A stretch of DNA of 64,000 nt, from positions 1-64,000 of IMG/VR virus record IMGVR_UViG_3300031576_000019; one strand, 5' to 3'. This stretch comes from a virus. Position 1 is the first letter of the stretch. Each line of letters opens with the position of its first letter. The translations under genes were made by a program, and so were the position numbers. The notes beneath the pieces were generated by a model, which saw only the letters and a program-made list of their open reading frames with translations, was not told where the DNA came from and did not search any database. Positions 47,511 through 55,899 of this stretch are shown here, in pieces.

Positions 47511-47998
47511 ATATTGATATTGAAATCCAATTGCTTCGGGCATTGGTGGAAAATCTACCCACCTATCGCCAACAACGGCAATGTTCATCCAAAGGAGGCA
47601 AGGGCGGGCAGGCAGTATTGATCGTGATGCCCTTTCAGAAAATCCTCACCGACAAATCCCGCGAGATGCGCCTGGACTGTCTCAAACTCATATTTCCCTT
47701 TGGCCCGTCTGGGCCTGTCACTAGCACCAACAGTCTCAGTGACGCTGAGACGCATGTGCTTATCAACTACTTCTATGATGTCGATAATGGCGAAGGCGTT
47801 ACAGCCTCCACCCAACTCTCGGCAGAGGCTTGGAGCCTCATTCCTCTTCTTGAACAACAGGTGTTGGAGAATGGCCGTCAAGCGCTGATTGCACAGGGCC
47901 AACTTGAACTGCCAGTGGTTAACCCTGACCCCTTCTCCCAATTCTACGCTTTATCTCTGACCGAAAAGCGGGCCCTGATGTACGGAGAACCTGAATGA
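47507..47998 (+). CDS. Unknown protein
   Basis: 163 aa, MNIDIEIQLLRALVENLPTY; SLSDAETHVLINYFYDVDNG in the middle and a helical end. ATGA coupling on both sides. Not recognised. Confidence 0.55.
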   Translation: MNIDIEIQLLRALVENLPTYRQQRQCSSKGGKGGQAVLIVMPFQKILTDKSREMRLDCLKLIFPFGPSGPVTSTNSLSDAETHVLINYFYDVDNGEGVTASTQLSAEAWSLIPLLEQQVLENGRQALIAQGQLELPVVNPDPFSQFYALSLTEKRALMYGEPE

Positions 47999-48180
47999 AT
48001 AACCAGTGGGAATATCGCTACGCCAGCACAACCTCATTCTCGGTTAGCCCGGAAAAGTTTTTGACGCTTCTTAACAAACTTGGCCAGGAAGGCTGGGAAG
48101 TCGTCTGCAATCTGCCATTTGAGCGTTTGCTTCTCAAACGCCAACTTGATACCGAAATTCCGATAGAGGAGGAAAGATGA
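47995..48180 (+). CDS. DUF4177-like small protein
   Basis: 61 aa. WEYRYASTTSF, then LLNKLGQEGWEVVCNLPF and LLLKRQL follow the DUF4177 pattern (a helix with LN-x-LG-x-EGWE between strands). A similar protein lies at 49109. ATGA coupling on both sides. Confidence 0.65.
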   Translation: MNNQWEYRYASTTSFSVSPEKFLTLLNKLGQEGWEVVCNLPFERLLLKRQLDTEIPIEEER

Positions 48181-49100
48181 TTATCGCTATTGACGTTGAC
48201 GACACCGTAGCCGAACTGGTCCCGGCCTGGTTGAATGCTTACAATGACAAATACTCTGGTGATGGCCCAGACTTGAAGTATGACGAGATCGCTTACTGGA
48301 CCGCCATTCCTGATAAAGCCAGATGCGGGGCAAAAGTCTATAACCTACTAACCAGTGATCTCTATAACAACGTGAAGCCAATCAATGGCGCGTGTCAGGC
48401 TGTAGACAAGCTTGTTTCCGCTGGTCACGAAATCTGGTTTGCCACAACCGCCATGAGAGAACACGCTGGAGCAAAAGCGACCTGGCTTCGACGGCACAGT
48501 TTTATCAACGACATCTATTCGCCTGAAACTATCGCTCCCATCTACATTGAGACACCCGACAAGACTCGTCTCAGAGCCGACATCATTGTGGACGACAAAC
48601 CAGAGACGGTTGAGAGGTTTCCCGGCTACGCCATTTTGTACGATAGGCCCTGGAATCAGGAGTGTCGGACAATCCGACGCGCGCACAATTGGGAAGAGGT
48701 GTTGAAATTCATTGGTGACATTGAGCCACTCAACAAGGCTCAACAAGGCTCAACTGGTCAGAGAGAGCGTTTCCGACATACTACCGAGGACCGGTGCCCG
48801 GAACAGACTCAAGCGTTCCGAGAACTCATCGAGGCTATGTATCAGACCCATCTCGACAAAAATGCTGATTATTCACCAGCTAACATTTTGGCGACTGGCC
48901 AGGTTGGATTAGTCACGCGGTTGTGGGACAAGACGGCTCGTCTCCTTAACCTGCAAGGGTTTCGGTTCTCCATTGAAGAGGCGGGCACCTATGAGCCACC
49001 ACGCCAACCCAAGAACGAGTCCATCGAAGATACCTATATGGACCTGGCTGTGTATGCCCTTATTGGCCTGATTGTGCGCCAAGGCAAATGGGGCAAGTGA
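48177..49100 (+). CDS. HAD 5'-nucleotidase fused to Nmad1/DUF1599 domain
   Basis: 307 aa. The N-terminal half has the HAD nucleophile IAIDVDDTVAELVPAW, IWFATTAMREHAG, and IIVDDKPETVERFPG, as in 5'(3')-deoxyribonucleotidases. From about residue 205 the DUF1599 text follows: HLDKNADYSPANILATGQVG, LWDKTARLLNL, SIEDTYMDLAVYALIGLIV. Family knowledge links both to nucleotide supply or base modification in phage DNA. The fusion suggests one pathway. Confidence 0.75.
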   Translation: MIIAIDVDDTVAELVPAWLNAYNDKYSGDGPDLKYDEIAYWTAIPDKARCGAKVYNLLTSDLYNNVKPINGACQAVDKLVSAGHEIWFATTAMREHAGAKATWLRRHSFINDIYSPETIAPIYIETPDKTRLRADIIVDDKPETVERFPGYAILYDRPWNQECRTIRRAHNWEEVLKFIGDIEPLNKAQQGSTGQRERFRHTTEDRCPEQTQAFRELIEAMYQTHLDKNADYSPANILATGQVGLVTRLWDKTARLLNLQGFRFSIEEAGTYEPPRQPKNESIEDTYMDLAVYALIGLIVRQGKWGK

Positions 49101-49108
49101 AGCCAACC

Positions 49109-49300
49109 ATGAAATACCACTACCTATATGTGTTGAGTGAAAATCCCATTAATCCCTTGTATCCACCGCGCGTGCTTGTAGATATTGAGGCGAGTGGTCA
49201 ATTAACCCTGACGCCGCTCAACGAACTAAGCGATCTGGGCTGGAATGTGCTTTGTCAAATCTCTGGCACTGGCCCTGACCTGGTTTACTTGCTCAAATGA
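49109..49300 (+). CDS. DUF4177-like small protein, second copy
   Basis: 63 aa, MKYHYLYVLSENPINPLYPP; LNELSDLGWNVLCQ and LVYLLK match the 47995 protein. An ATG 21 nt upstream, inside the previous gene, is an alternative start. Coupled to the next gene by ATGA. Confidence 0.55.
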   Translation: MKYHYLYVLSENPINPLYPPRVLVDIEASGQLTLTPLNELSDLGWNVLCQISGTGPDLVYLLK

Positions 49301-49752
49301 CTCCTCAACGCGCCACCCTCAAGGCCCTGAAACTGGAAACAAACCGTCGCTTCATCGCCCCCAACCCACACCCACCCTCAGACCGAGGGTGGGTTAGTCT
49401 CGGCGCTATCCCTAAACGCGCGGGTTACTACAACCAATGTGAGCTCTGTGGGGCTTTCGGTTTCAACCTGCGTTTTGATCTGCATGAAGTAATCGTTACG
49501 CGGGCTGATGTGCGTGGAAATAAGGCCCTTGGCGAAATGATAACAGAGGCCGAGGAGAACACGCTCCTCGTCTGTCAGCATTGCAACTCCGGCGTGGCAA
49601 ATCGAGCCGAGGGTCACCGCGACTTTCTCGTGGGAAAACTGGTTGAACAGTACGGCTTCGCCAAAGTCTATAACTGGGTAGCGGGCTTGCCCATGAAGAA
49701 CAAGCAGGAATATCTGGAAAGGGTCCAGGCCCACAATTGCTCCAAAACGTGA
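49297..49752 (+). CDS. HNH-like endonuclease
   Basis: 151 aa. QCELCGAFGFNL, LRFDLHEVIVTRADVRG and LLVCQHCNSGVANRAEG give the two CxxC and the central Asp-x-His of zinc-type HNH folds. The stop codon lies in the next operator. Could nick DNA in packaging or replication. Confidence 0.65.
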   Translation: MTPQRATLKALKLETNRRFIAPNPHPPSDRGWVSLGAIPKRAGYYNQCELCGAFGFNLRFDLHEVIVTRADVRGNKALGEMITEAEENTLLVCQHCNSGVANRAEGHRDFLVGKLVEQYGFAKVYNWVAGLPMKNKQEYLERVQAHNCSKT

Positions 49753-49778
49753 ACTATTGTTCACGTTTCTGGTATAGT
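49749..49778 (+). promoter_or_regulatory. Operator-promoter of the recombination ATPase
   Basis: GTGAACTATTGTTCAC, five bases, TGGTATAGT (-10 TATAGT 49773-49778). Confidence 0.75.
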
Positions 49779-49816
49779 ACGGCTATCTGTTACTCACTTA
49801 TCTTTCAGGAGAAAGT

Positions 49817-50827
49817 ATGTCATACACCGTAACTTCAAGCAGAAACGTGAACATGCGGAACAAAAAGATTATTCTGTGGGGCGGCCCCGGTTCGCGCAAG
49901 ACGGAAACAGTCCTTCGGAACTTCCCGAATGTCTTGCTCATTGATAGCGAGGGGAACTCAGACCAGTGTGTAGATGTTCCAGAAATCCCGGAATTTCTAC
50001 AAGTCAAGACCAAGGATGTTGAGGTGGCCCGCCAGATATTAGTGGATGTGGGCACAAGCAAAGCCAAAATGCCAGATGGTCAACTGATTGAGACGGTCTG
50101 CATTGACTCCGAAACTCTTTTGTGGTGGGTGCGCCAAGAGTTTGGCGCTAATGTCGCCGAAAGCCGGGCCGTGCGCTACAACCGTAGCAAAGACGAGGCT
50201 AATATGACACAGGCCGATTGGAATATCTCCAAGCGGCCACTCAAAGAATTCCACACTTCATTGGCCAATTGCCCGGTGCGCTACATTGTGTTGATTGGAC
50301 GTGAGAAGGACCAATATGTCCAACGTCCAGGCTCCTCAAAGCCTGACGATAAAATCAAAGTTGGTGTAGAAGCCGACTTGATGAAGGGAACTGACTATGA
50401 AGCTAATCTCAGTTTCCGGTTTGGTTACGAGGATATTTTGGCCGAGAACCAAGCCCCAAAACCGGGGCCGTGGTTTTGTGAAGTCACCAAGGTGCAGGGT
50501 TCGCTCGGAAAAGAACTTGCCAAAGGCAAGCGTTTCAAGGAGTTTCCTTGGAGCATTATCCAGAAACACAGTCAGGTCTTGAAGCCATCTGTTGGCGCCG
50601 AGACGAGCGATGCGGGCACGGGTAGGGCGGGCGCAGAGGCGCTAGAGTCGGCCAGCAAGACCGAGGAGTGGACGAAGGCGGAAGCGGGTGTCAAGCGCAA
50701 ACGGTTTGAGTTGGAGGCCCAATCCATCACTCCCAGCTGGAAGAAAGTCTTCACCGACGCCAAGTTAGGGTATGACCCCGACAAAGAAGCCGAGTTGCTG
50801 GAGTTGCTTCGTAAGAGTGTTGCCTAA
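49817..50827 (+). CDS. Sak4/RecA-like recombination ATPase (AAA_24)
   Basis: 336 aa. KIILWGGPGSRKTETVLR (P-loop), NVLLIDSEGNSD and ETVCIDSETLLWW (Walker B), as in phage Sak4-type single-strand annealing helpers. The C-terminal part is longer than usual (Ala/Gly/Glu linker, then SWKKVFTDAKLGYD). AGGAGA before the start. Confidence 0.75.
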   Translation: MSYTVTSSRNVNMRNKKIILWGGPGSRKTETVLRNFPNVLLIDSEGNSDQCVDVPEIPEFLQVKTKDVEVARQILVDVGTSKAKMPDGQLIETVCIDSETLLWWVRQEFGANVAESRAVRYNRSKDEANMTQADWNISKRPLKEFHTSLANCPVRYIVLIGREKDQYVQRPGSSKPDDKIKVGVEADLMKGTDYEANLSFRFGYEDILAENQAPKPGPWFCEVTKVQGSLGKELAKGKRFKEFPWSIIQKHSQVLKPSVGAETSDAGTGRAGAEALESASKTEEWTKAEAGVKRKRFELEAQSITPSWKKVFTDAKLGYDPDKEAELLELLRKSVA

Positions 50828-50842
50828 GATGGAAGAAGGAGC

Positions 50843-51115
50843 ATGAGTGACCCTGCGGAGGAATTCCAAGCACTCTTTCAAAGGCAGGCTTTAGCAGATC
50901 GACTACTCAATCGGGCGCGACTTGTGATAGAGGCGTTTCTCAGAATACACATCCAAGAAGCCATCTACCCCACCGAGAACGAGCTAGCCGCGGGGTGCGC
51001 CACTTGGATTAGCAATCATGAGTCGCCCCGATTGGGCTGTCCTCAGGAGGAACTCGCGCAAGTGTTGTACCTAACTTATCTGCTTGGTTATTTCCGTGGA
51101 GTAAAAGAGATATGA
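50843..51115 (+). CDS. Unknown small helical protein
   Basis: 90 aa, MSDPAEEFQALFQRQALADR, ending LAQVLYLTYLLGYFRGVKEI. AGGAGC before the start; overlaps the next gene by ATGA. Confidence 0.55.
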   Translation: MSDPAEEFQALFQRQALADRLLNRARLVIEAFLRIHIQEAIYPTENELAAGCATWISNHESPRLGCPQEELAQVLYLTYLLGYFRGVKEI

Positions 51116-51858
51116 GCACATTCACCTCTAACTTGGAGGGAAAACTACTCGACATAATCAGCGCGACTACACCCTGGCTGGCGCCACTCATGCCAGCCTA
51201 CATGGCCTGGTACAACATGATCCACGTCTTGGAGTGGCCTCCTTTGTTGGCCTTTTTTGGGGCGACTACTATTGAATTCTTGGGCCTAAGCACCGTCCAT
51301 ACCACATTCCAGTTCTGGACGTACAACGAGGCCCGTCAGTATCGCTTCCAGACGGCCTTGGACAGCCTTACAAAGAACAAGCGTGCTAAGAAGGCCGTCC
51401 GGGGGGCATCCGGCCTTGCCAAGACGCGCCTGACGGCCTTAGCGGGGGGCTTTTACCTGACTCTCGTAATTGTGGTGAACGTAATCCTGGACTTGAAGTC
51501 ACCCCCAGAGCAGATTATAGCCAAAGTCCTGCTCTCGCTGATTTCCATTGTGGCCGCTATTACGCTAGCTCTGCGCGCTCAACACAAGCGTCAGTTGGCC
51601 GAAGTGGAACAGTTGCGAGAGAACCGTAGAGTTGCAAGGGTGGTTTCACGGAAACCAAATGAACCAGTAATAGTTGCACCCCAACGGGCCAAAGACAAAG
51701 TGCGGGATTACTTGGCGGGGAACCCCAACATGGCCCATAGACCCACCGAATTGGCTCGTCTTCTGGGCCTCAGTGAGGGTACGGTTAAGTCGGCTATTCA
51801 TAGAATGGAAAAAGTAAACAACAATGATGCGCTAATCCCTTCTGTAATCGTGAGTTGA
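51112..51858 (+). CDS. Membrane protein with C-terminal winged HTH
   Basis: 248 aa. Hydrophobic parts at about 20-65 (LAPLMPAYMAWYNM and PPLLAFFGATTIEFLGLSTV) and two spans at 115-155 (GGFYLTLVIVVNVIL; VLLSLISIVAAITLAL) are followed by a charged helix. The end is an HTH: HRPTELARLLGLSEGTVKSA, IHRMEK. A membrane-tethered DNA-binding protein could anchor the genome or sense the envelope. SD-hairpin variant near the N-terminus (SNLEG). Confidence 0.6.
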   Translation: MSTFTSNLEGKLLDIISATTPWLAPLMPAYMAWYNMIHVLEWPPLLAFFGATTIEFLGLSTVHTTFQFWTYNEARQYRFQTALDSLTKNKRAKKAVRGASGLAKTRLTALAGGFYLTLVIVVNVILDLKSPPEQIIAKVLLSLISIVAAITLALRAQHKRQLAEVEQLRENRRVARVVSRKPNEPVIVAPQRAKDKVRDYLAGNPNMAHRPTELARLLGLSEGTVKSAIHRMEKVNNNDALIPSVIVS

Positions 51859-51995
51859 ATGGCGGAGTAAAAGAGGCACCGCTCTCAAAGAAGGCCCAGG
51901 CATGTGCCCGCGACCATGCCTATTACGAATGCACTGCCATTGAGTGCATCCAAAACGCTATCACAAAAAGCCACAAACGCCCATTGCACAAATGA
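51855..51995 (+). CDS. Possible micropeptide, TTG start
   Basis: 46 aa, MNGGVKEAPLSKKAQACARD then HAYYECTAIECIQNAITKS; begins inside the previous stop region. No ribosome site, so uncertain. The next 116 bases show no feature. Confidence 0.3.
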   Translation: MNGGVKEAPLSKKAQACARDHAYYECTAIECIQNAITKSHKRPLHK

Positions 51996-52111
51996 GGCAC
52001 AAGAATCGCTCAGGATCACCAGAAGTTTCGCCAGGGTGACACACTTGGGTCCGTCGCGAATAGTCTAGAAACAGAAAACGTCTGCTTGAGAACAGAGTAG
52101 GAAGTGGTGAA

Positions 52112-52567
52112 ATGACATTTGATGAGTTTTTCGACGGTGAAAAGGGTAGTCTGGTTGACATTGCCTATACAAAGGCCGAGTGCAGAGAAATTGAAGATGC
52201 GTTTAGAATCGTCTTTCAGTTCGCCCGGGCCACTACGCTGGAAGAGTGCGTGAAAATAATCCGCCAATGTGCGAAAGATTGGGCCATGTTGTCGAACGTT
52301 GAACTAGATGAAAAATATGGCGAGCTGGACTCAGCCACCGTAGCGGAGCTCGCTATCGCCGTCATTGAATCTACCGCAAAACCGATTGAATTTGTAGTAG
52401 AGGAGGTAGAAGAATGTATGTGTGAACACTCTTTCAGTGTCCACTCCTCTGGTGGGTGCTCCAAATGTGGCTGTCTTTGGGCGGAGACATGGGAAGACTA
52501 TATGTCTCGTAGAGAGAATGAGGCCTCCCCCACCCTGCCGAAAAGCCCTTCCGGGGCCCAAGAGTAG
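52112..52567 (+). CDS. Unknown protein with C-terminal Cys/His cluster
   Basis: 151 aa, MTFDEFFDGEKGSLVDIAYT; acidic helical body, then CMCEHSFSVHSSGGCSKCGC, a probable zinc site. GTGGTGAA precedes the start, so the ribosome site is weak. Not recognised. Confidence 0.55.
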   Translation: MTFDEFFDGEKGSLVDIAYTKAECREIEDAFRIVFQFARATTLEECVKIIRQCAKDWAMLSNVELDEKYGELDSATVAELAIAVIESTAKPIEFVVEEVEECMCEHSFSVHSSGGCSKCGCLWAETWEDYMSRRENEASPTLPKSPSGAQE

Positions 52568-52585
52568 GGGGTTTTGGACAACCAA

Positions 52586-52726
52586 ATGGCCAAGAAAACC
52601 AAAACAACTAAAACAACCACTCCAAGAGCGCGTCTAAAACTTCTACATAACGAGCTCAGGTTTCTCCAGATGCGCGAGTGTCAACGCAGTATGCTGGCAA
52701 AAAGGAAGACAACATGGACATCTTGA
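52586..52726 (+). CDS. Small very basic peptide
   Basis: 46 aa, MAKKTKTTKTTTPRARLKLL, then RFLQMRECQRSMLAKRKTT. Lys/Thr-rich start suggests nucleic-acid binding. It overlaps the next gene. Confidence 0.4.
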   Translation: MAKKTKTTKTTTPRARLKLLHNELRFLQMRECQRSMLAKRKTTWTS

Positions 52727-52857
52727 TGAGCACTGTCTTTTGCGCGACCTGTAGCATCCCCTTTACCGCCGCCAGTGATTTTATTGAGCGCCGCCAACAA
52801 GATCACGCTACGTTTTGGTGTCCGGCTGGACACGCAAACTGCTTCAATTCCCCGTAA
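52714..52857 (+). CDS. Small zinc-finger protein
   Basis: 47 aa, MDILMSTVFCATCSIPFTAA, then TFWCPAGHANCF: a CxxC plus CxxxH/C site. AAAGGAAG gives a strong ribosome site inside the previous ORF. Last rightward gene. Confidence 0.55.
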   Translation: MDILMSTVFCATCSIPFTAASDFIERRQQDHATFWCPAGHANCFNSP

Positions 52858-53332
52858 CGCAATAGCACCCGAGCCGGGGAGAAGTGAGACGAAATGAAAT
52901 TTAGATTTCAATTAGGTCGACGGGCAAATCGAGAATAGGAATTTATCTTTGCTATTACTGTGCCAAATTCCATCTAATCAAGCGCCAGAACCTTCTTGGC
53001 ATTATTCTGACAATGTAGTTGCTCGTCAACAATTGGTCCGGGCCGCGATGTTACTTGTTCGCCGTAAACGCGCCAGTCTTAAAAAGAGGAAAACTGCCAT
53101 TTGAAATAATGTAGTTGCAAGTGAAATTAATGTGCCGAACCTCATATTATGATATTCAGTACAGCACGCCAGACTCCTACCTCACCTAAAGCGAGACCTC
53201 GAGAAGGGCTAGGGCGCGCACGCGCCGGAAAGAAAACGAAGACGCCCTGAAAGAATAATCTAGTGCCCCACCTACACATTACTGGTGAAATTTTGCGCTG
53301 GAATAACATGCCCGAATAAATGGGCGGTCTTA
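52858..53332. other. Intergenic region beside the integrase, attachment-site candidate
   Basis: No gene. AATGTAGTTGC occurs twice (53012 and 53108), and TTACTGTGCC/TTAATGTGCC flank them at 52955 and 53127. A phage attachment site usually lies next to the serine integrase gene, which is here. Composition is more AT-rich than the surroundings. The crossover site itself is not identified. Confidence 0.4.
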
Positions 53333-54805
53333 TCAAGCCAAATTATCAAGAGTAAGTCTAAGCTCACCTTGCATGACATAAACAGCCGGTAGAGCCGTTC
53401 TTATAATATCAATCGCCTCTCCCAGATCCCCATCAAAAAGACCGGGCGCGCGCAGAATCTCCAGCGCCTCATCAATATCCATACTCTCAAGGGCCTCGTT
53501 GGTAATCAGATTCAAGCCCGCAATTTCAGCCCTGAGCGCCTCGGCTTTGCGCGACTTCTCTTTCACTTGGTCTTCTAAGACGACGCGCGCACCCTGGAAT
53601 ACCAGCGATTCAATAGACCTGGAAAACCCCGCAATCTCGTTATCCAGCATGGCAAGTTCTCCTTGCAGACGGGTCAGACCCTTGGCGGTTTCCGGTCCGA
53701 CGCTAAAAGAGTCGTCGGCATAGTACGCCTCCAATTCTTCGCGCGTTACACTCCTAAACATATCTTCCAGGGCCTCCACAATTTTGTGCTCATACATTGA
53801 ATTGGAGACATGAGGAATCTCCATCCCCGAATTCCGGGAGGCTACCCGGTTGAGGTAATGGGCGCACCCATAATTAGGAATACTCCGACCCCTAATCCAG
53901 CTGACTCCCCCTCGCCGCATCGGGCCACCACATAAGCCACAAAACAAAAAGTCCCGGAAAGGAGAACTCTGCCACCGGCCACGCGGGTGTTCACGCCGAC
54001 GCCGAGCAATCTCCAATTCCACCCTTAGACAAGTCTCGGCATCCCACATCTTGGGATGCCGGCCAGGAGACAGGACTCCGTTATAGACCGAGAAACCCCT
54101 ATACCAAGGGCTATTGATAATCCTCGTCACATGGCCGTATTTGAGTTGACGGCTACTTCCAGGCGGGAGCGGCAAGCGCCGCCATATTTCAATGTAGGAC
54201 ATGCCAGACAATAGATACTCGGCCAGCGTAGTAAACCACATTCGCCAGCCCTCATCAATGACATACCCCACCGTCTTTCCAGAATCATCCCGGACACTGT
54301 TGTAGCCAATCGCGCCGTTCCCGCCATGGTGCATCCCGCGTTTAGCTCGCCCCTCATGGCCCATTCGTATCCTGTCCCGGATTCGATCCAGTTCCATCTT
54401 GTTGACTGCCGCTAAAAGGTAAAATGTCCGCAGGTCAAAATTACCGGAAACCAGGATAACCTGTATGCGTGTCTGTTCAAGCATATCCCCAAATGGAACG
54501 GCGGGCCGCACTCCCCGACACAGCCGATCATCCGTCCTGGCATAGATCAACTCATACTTCTGAGCGTAGCCGTCTGCAATCAGACGCAGAAACTCCGGTC
54601 GATCAGCCCGCTCACCCCCTGGTTCTACCCAGCGCCTCCCCACTCGATAGCGCTTGTTGTCCACATACTGGTCAATAATTTCTACCCCATCCCTGATCGC
54701 ACGCTTGCGCGAGTCCTCCAGCTGAACCGGGATGGAGACTTTATCCTCCCCGCCCTGTCCCTCGCTGTCACTTATCCTGGCGTAGACAACGCCTCTCTTG
54801 CTCAT
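53333..54805 (-). CDS. Large serine recombinase (phage integrase)
   Basis: 490 aa. Catalytic domain: VVYARISDSEG with the nucleophile Ser near residue 12, then YARTDDRLCR and MELDRIRDRIRMGHEGRAK. A recombinase domain follows (GNGAIGYNSVRDDSGKTVGY), then a zinc ribbon (LFCGLCGGPMRRGG, YGCAHYLN) and a coiled coil near 375-430. This is the normal length of large serine integrases. It points to a temperate life style. Its ribosome site is the GGAGG of an SD-hairpin, 9 nt upstream. Confidence 0.9.
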   Translation of the reverse strand: MSKRGVVYARISDSEGQGGEDKVSIPVQLEDSRKRAIRDGVEIIDQYVDNKRYRVGRRWVEPGGERADRPEFLRLIADGYAQKYELIYARTDDRLCRGVRPAVPFGDMLEQTRIQVILVSGNFDLRTFYLLAAVNKMELDRIRDRIRMGHEGRAKRGMHHGGNGAIGYNSVRDDSGKTVGYVIDEGWRMWFTTLAEYLLSGMSYIEIWRRLPLPPGSSRQLKYGHVTRIINSPWYRGFSVYNGVLSPGRHPKMWDAETCLRVELEIARRRREHPRGRWQSSPFRDFLFCGLCGGPMRRGGVSWIRGRSIPNYGCAHYLNRVASRNSGMEIPHVSNSMYEHKIVEALEDMFRSVTREELEAYYADDSFSVGPETAKGLTRLQGELAMLDNEIAGFSRSIESLVFQGARVVLEDQVKEKSRKAEALRAEIAGLNLITNEALESMDIDEALEILRAPGLFDGDLGEAIDIIRTALPAVYVMQGELRLTLDNLA

Positions 54806-54814
54806 CTCGAATCT

Positions 54815-54829
54815 CCTCCAACTTGGAGG
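54815..54829 (-). repeat. Dispersed SD-hairpin element at the integrase start
   Basis: Exact copy; on the minus strand its GGAGG is 9 nt before the integrase ATG. If the hairpin forms, the integrase ribosome site is hidden. Confidence 0.85.
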
Positions 54830-54846
54830 GAATCTAGCACAAGAGT

Positions 54847-54879
54847 CCTAAAACGCAAAACCGGCCTATTCAGCCGGTT
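54847..54879 (-). terminator. Intrinsic terminator, leftward
   Basis: On the minus strand AACCGGC/GCCGGTT with a 7-base loop, then TTTTGCGTTTT; overlaps the stop of the 54866 gene. Confidence 0.75.
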
Positions 54880-55186
54880 GATAGACTTGCATATTCGGTC
54901 GAACTGTCCAGTCAGGGGACGCAAGTTGGGATACCCAAATCCTATTGCCCACATAGACATGGCGGGAGATGTAGGCCAGGTCAGCCAACGGCGAGCCAAA
55001 TGTTTCTAGTTTCCTGACAAACTCGTTCTGGCGCAGACCGATCTGCAGGAGTAGATCGCTAGCCACCTTCCACTCGCCTTGCGAACACAATCCCTCGCCC
55101 TCCATCTCCTTGCGTGAAATAGGCAACCGGGCGTGCGAACGAAACACCATTGCCTCCAATACCCGATCCAACCGATTAGCATCCAT
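54866..55186 (-). CDS. Unknown protein between holin and integrase
   Basis: 106 aa, MDANRLDRVLEAMVFRSHAR; helical first half with VASDLLLQIGLRQNEFVRKL, C-terminus with Trp and Pro. It has an inverted-repeat control region upstream and its own terminator, so it is a separate unit; an immunity or excision function would fit the position. Strong AAGGAGA site. Not recognised. Confidence 0.5.
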   Translation of the reverse strand: MDANRLDRVLEAMVFRSHARLPISRKEMEGEGLCSQGEWKVASDLLLQIGLRQNEFVRKLETFGSPLADLAYISRHVYVGNRIWVSQLASPDWTVRPNMQVYQPAE

Positions 55187-55210
55187 CTCAATCTCCTTCT
55201 ACTTGTCATA

Positions 55211-55251
55211 ATTATATCCCAAGTATATCCCAAATCGAGACTTGGGATATC
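55211..55251 (-). promoter_or_regulatory. Triple ATATCCCAA operator-like repeat
   Basis: ATATCCCAA occurs twice as a direct repeat and once inverted (TTGGGATAT), giving a 9-bp perfect inverted repeat with an 8-base spacer upstream of the 54866 gene. It is unrelated to the GTGAA operator family. Confidence 0.5.
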
Positions 55252-55255
55252 TGCT

Positions 55256-55624
55256 CTACTCAGGCTTGGCCTCGGTCACCATAACCGGACCGAAGATGTT
55301 CAGGTCACGCACAGCGTCTTCAAGATAGGCAGTCAGAACAAGGCTGTCAATCCTGGGGAAACCCAAACGTTCCAATTCGGCCTCAATAAAGGTCAGCGCC
55401 GCGCGCTTTTTGATTAGTCCTTCCTCGGACGCGAAATACTGTTCGGCATAACCAACCCCGGTACGGATAACCGAAGACAGCAATTGACGTTGAGTTTCCG
55501 TGGCGTTGGCTTTCAGCCAATCACCCACGCCCAACTTGATGGTTGCAATCCAAGTCGCGCCCGCGCCTACGAGCAGGACCAGAATTGAGACAATGACACC
55601 GTTGATGAGAGATGCGAATTCCAT
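55256..55624 (-). CDS. Phage holin, LLH family
   Basis: 122 aa. One N-terminal span (LINGVIVSILVLLVGAGATW) is followed by the family's helix text: RTGVGYAEQYFASEEGLIKK, LTFIEAELERLGF, VLTAYLEDAVRDLN. Holins open the membrane for the endolysin (here 60851-61783). GGAGA before the start. Confidence 0.75.
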   Translation of the reverse strand: MEFASLINGVIVSILVLLVGAGATWIATIKLGVGDWLKANATETQRQLLSSVIRTGVGYAEQYFASEEGLIKKRAALTFIEAELERLGFPRIDSLVLTAYLEDAVRDLNIFGPVMVTEAKPE

Positions 55625-55636
55625 GAGAGTTCTCCT

Positions 55637-55897
55637 TTATTTGTTGCGTAGACGTTCAACTTGGTTGGCAGCCTGGCGCAGGGCTTTGGCAAACTCGCGC
55701 GCCTGTGCTGGTGAATAGCCCGCTGTTAGGATAGGCTTGGGGAACCTCACCACCACCCGATCTTTATACTCAAAGCACTCAAATCGAATCGGCCCCTCAT
55801 CACCAGGCAGAGACAGGATATCCTCTACGGTCTCTTTCATCTGCGAATCCATCGCGGCCTGCACAGCGTGGTCAACTAAAAAATTAGAACTTTCCAT
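55637..55897 (-). CDS. Unknown small protein
   Basis: 86 aa from ATG 55897, MESSNFLVDHAVQAAMDSQM; beta part FECFEYKDRVVVRFPKPI, helix QAREFAKALRQAANQVERL. CGGAGAA before the start; longer starts would overlap the phosphoesterase. Not recognised. Confidence 0.55.
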   Translation of the reverse strand: MESSNFLVDHAVQAAMDSQMKETVEDILSLPGDEGPIRFECFEYKDRVVVRFPKPILTAGYSPAQAREFAKALRQAANQVERLRNK

Positions 55898-55899
55898 GT

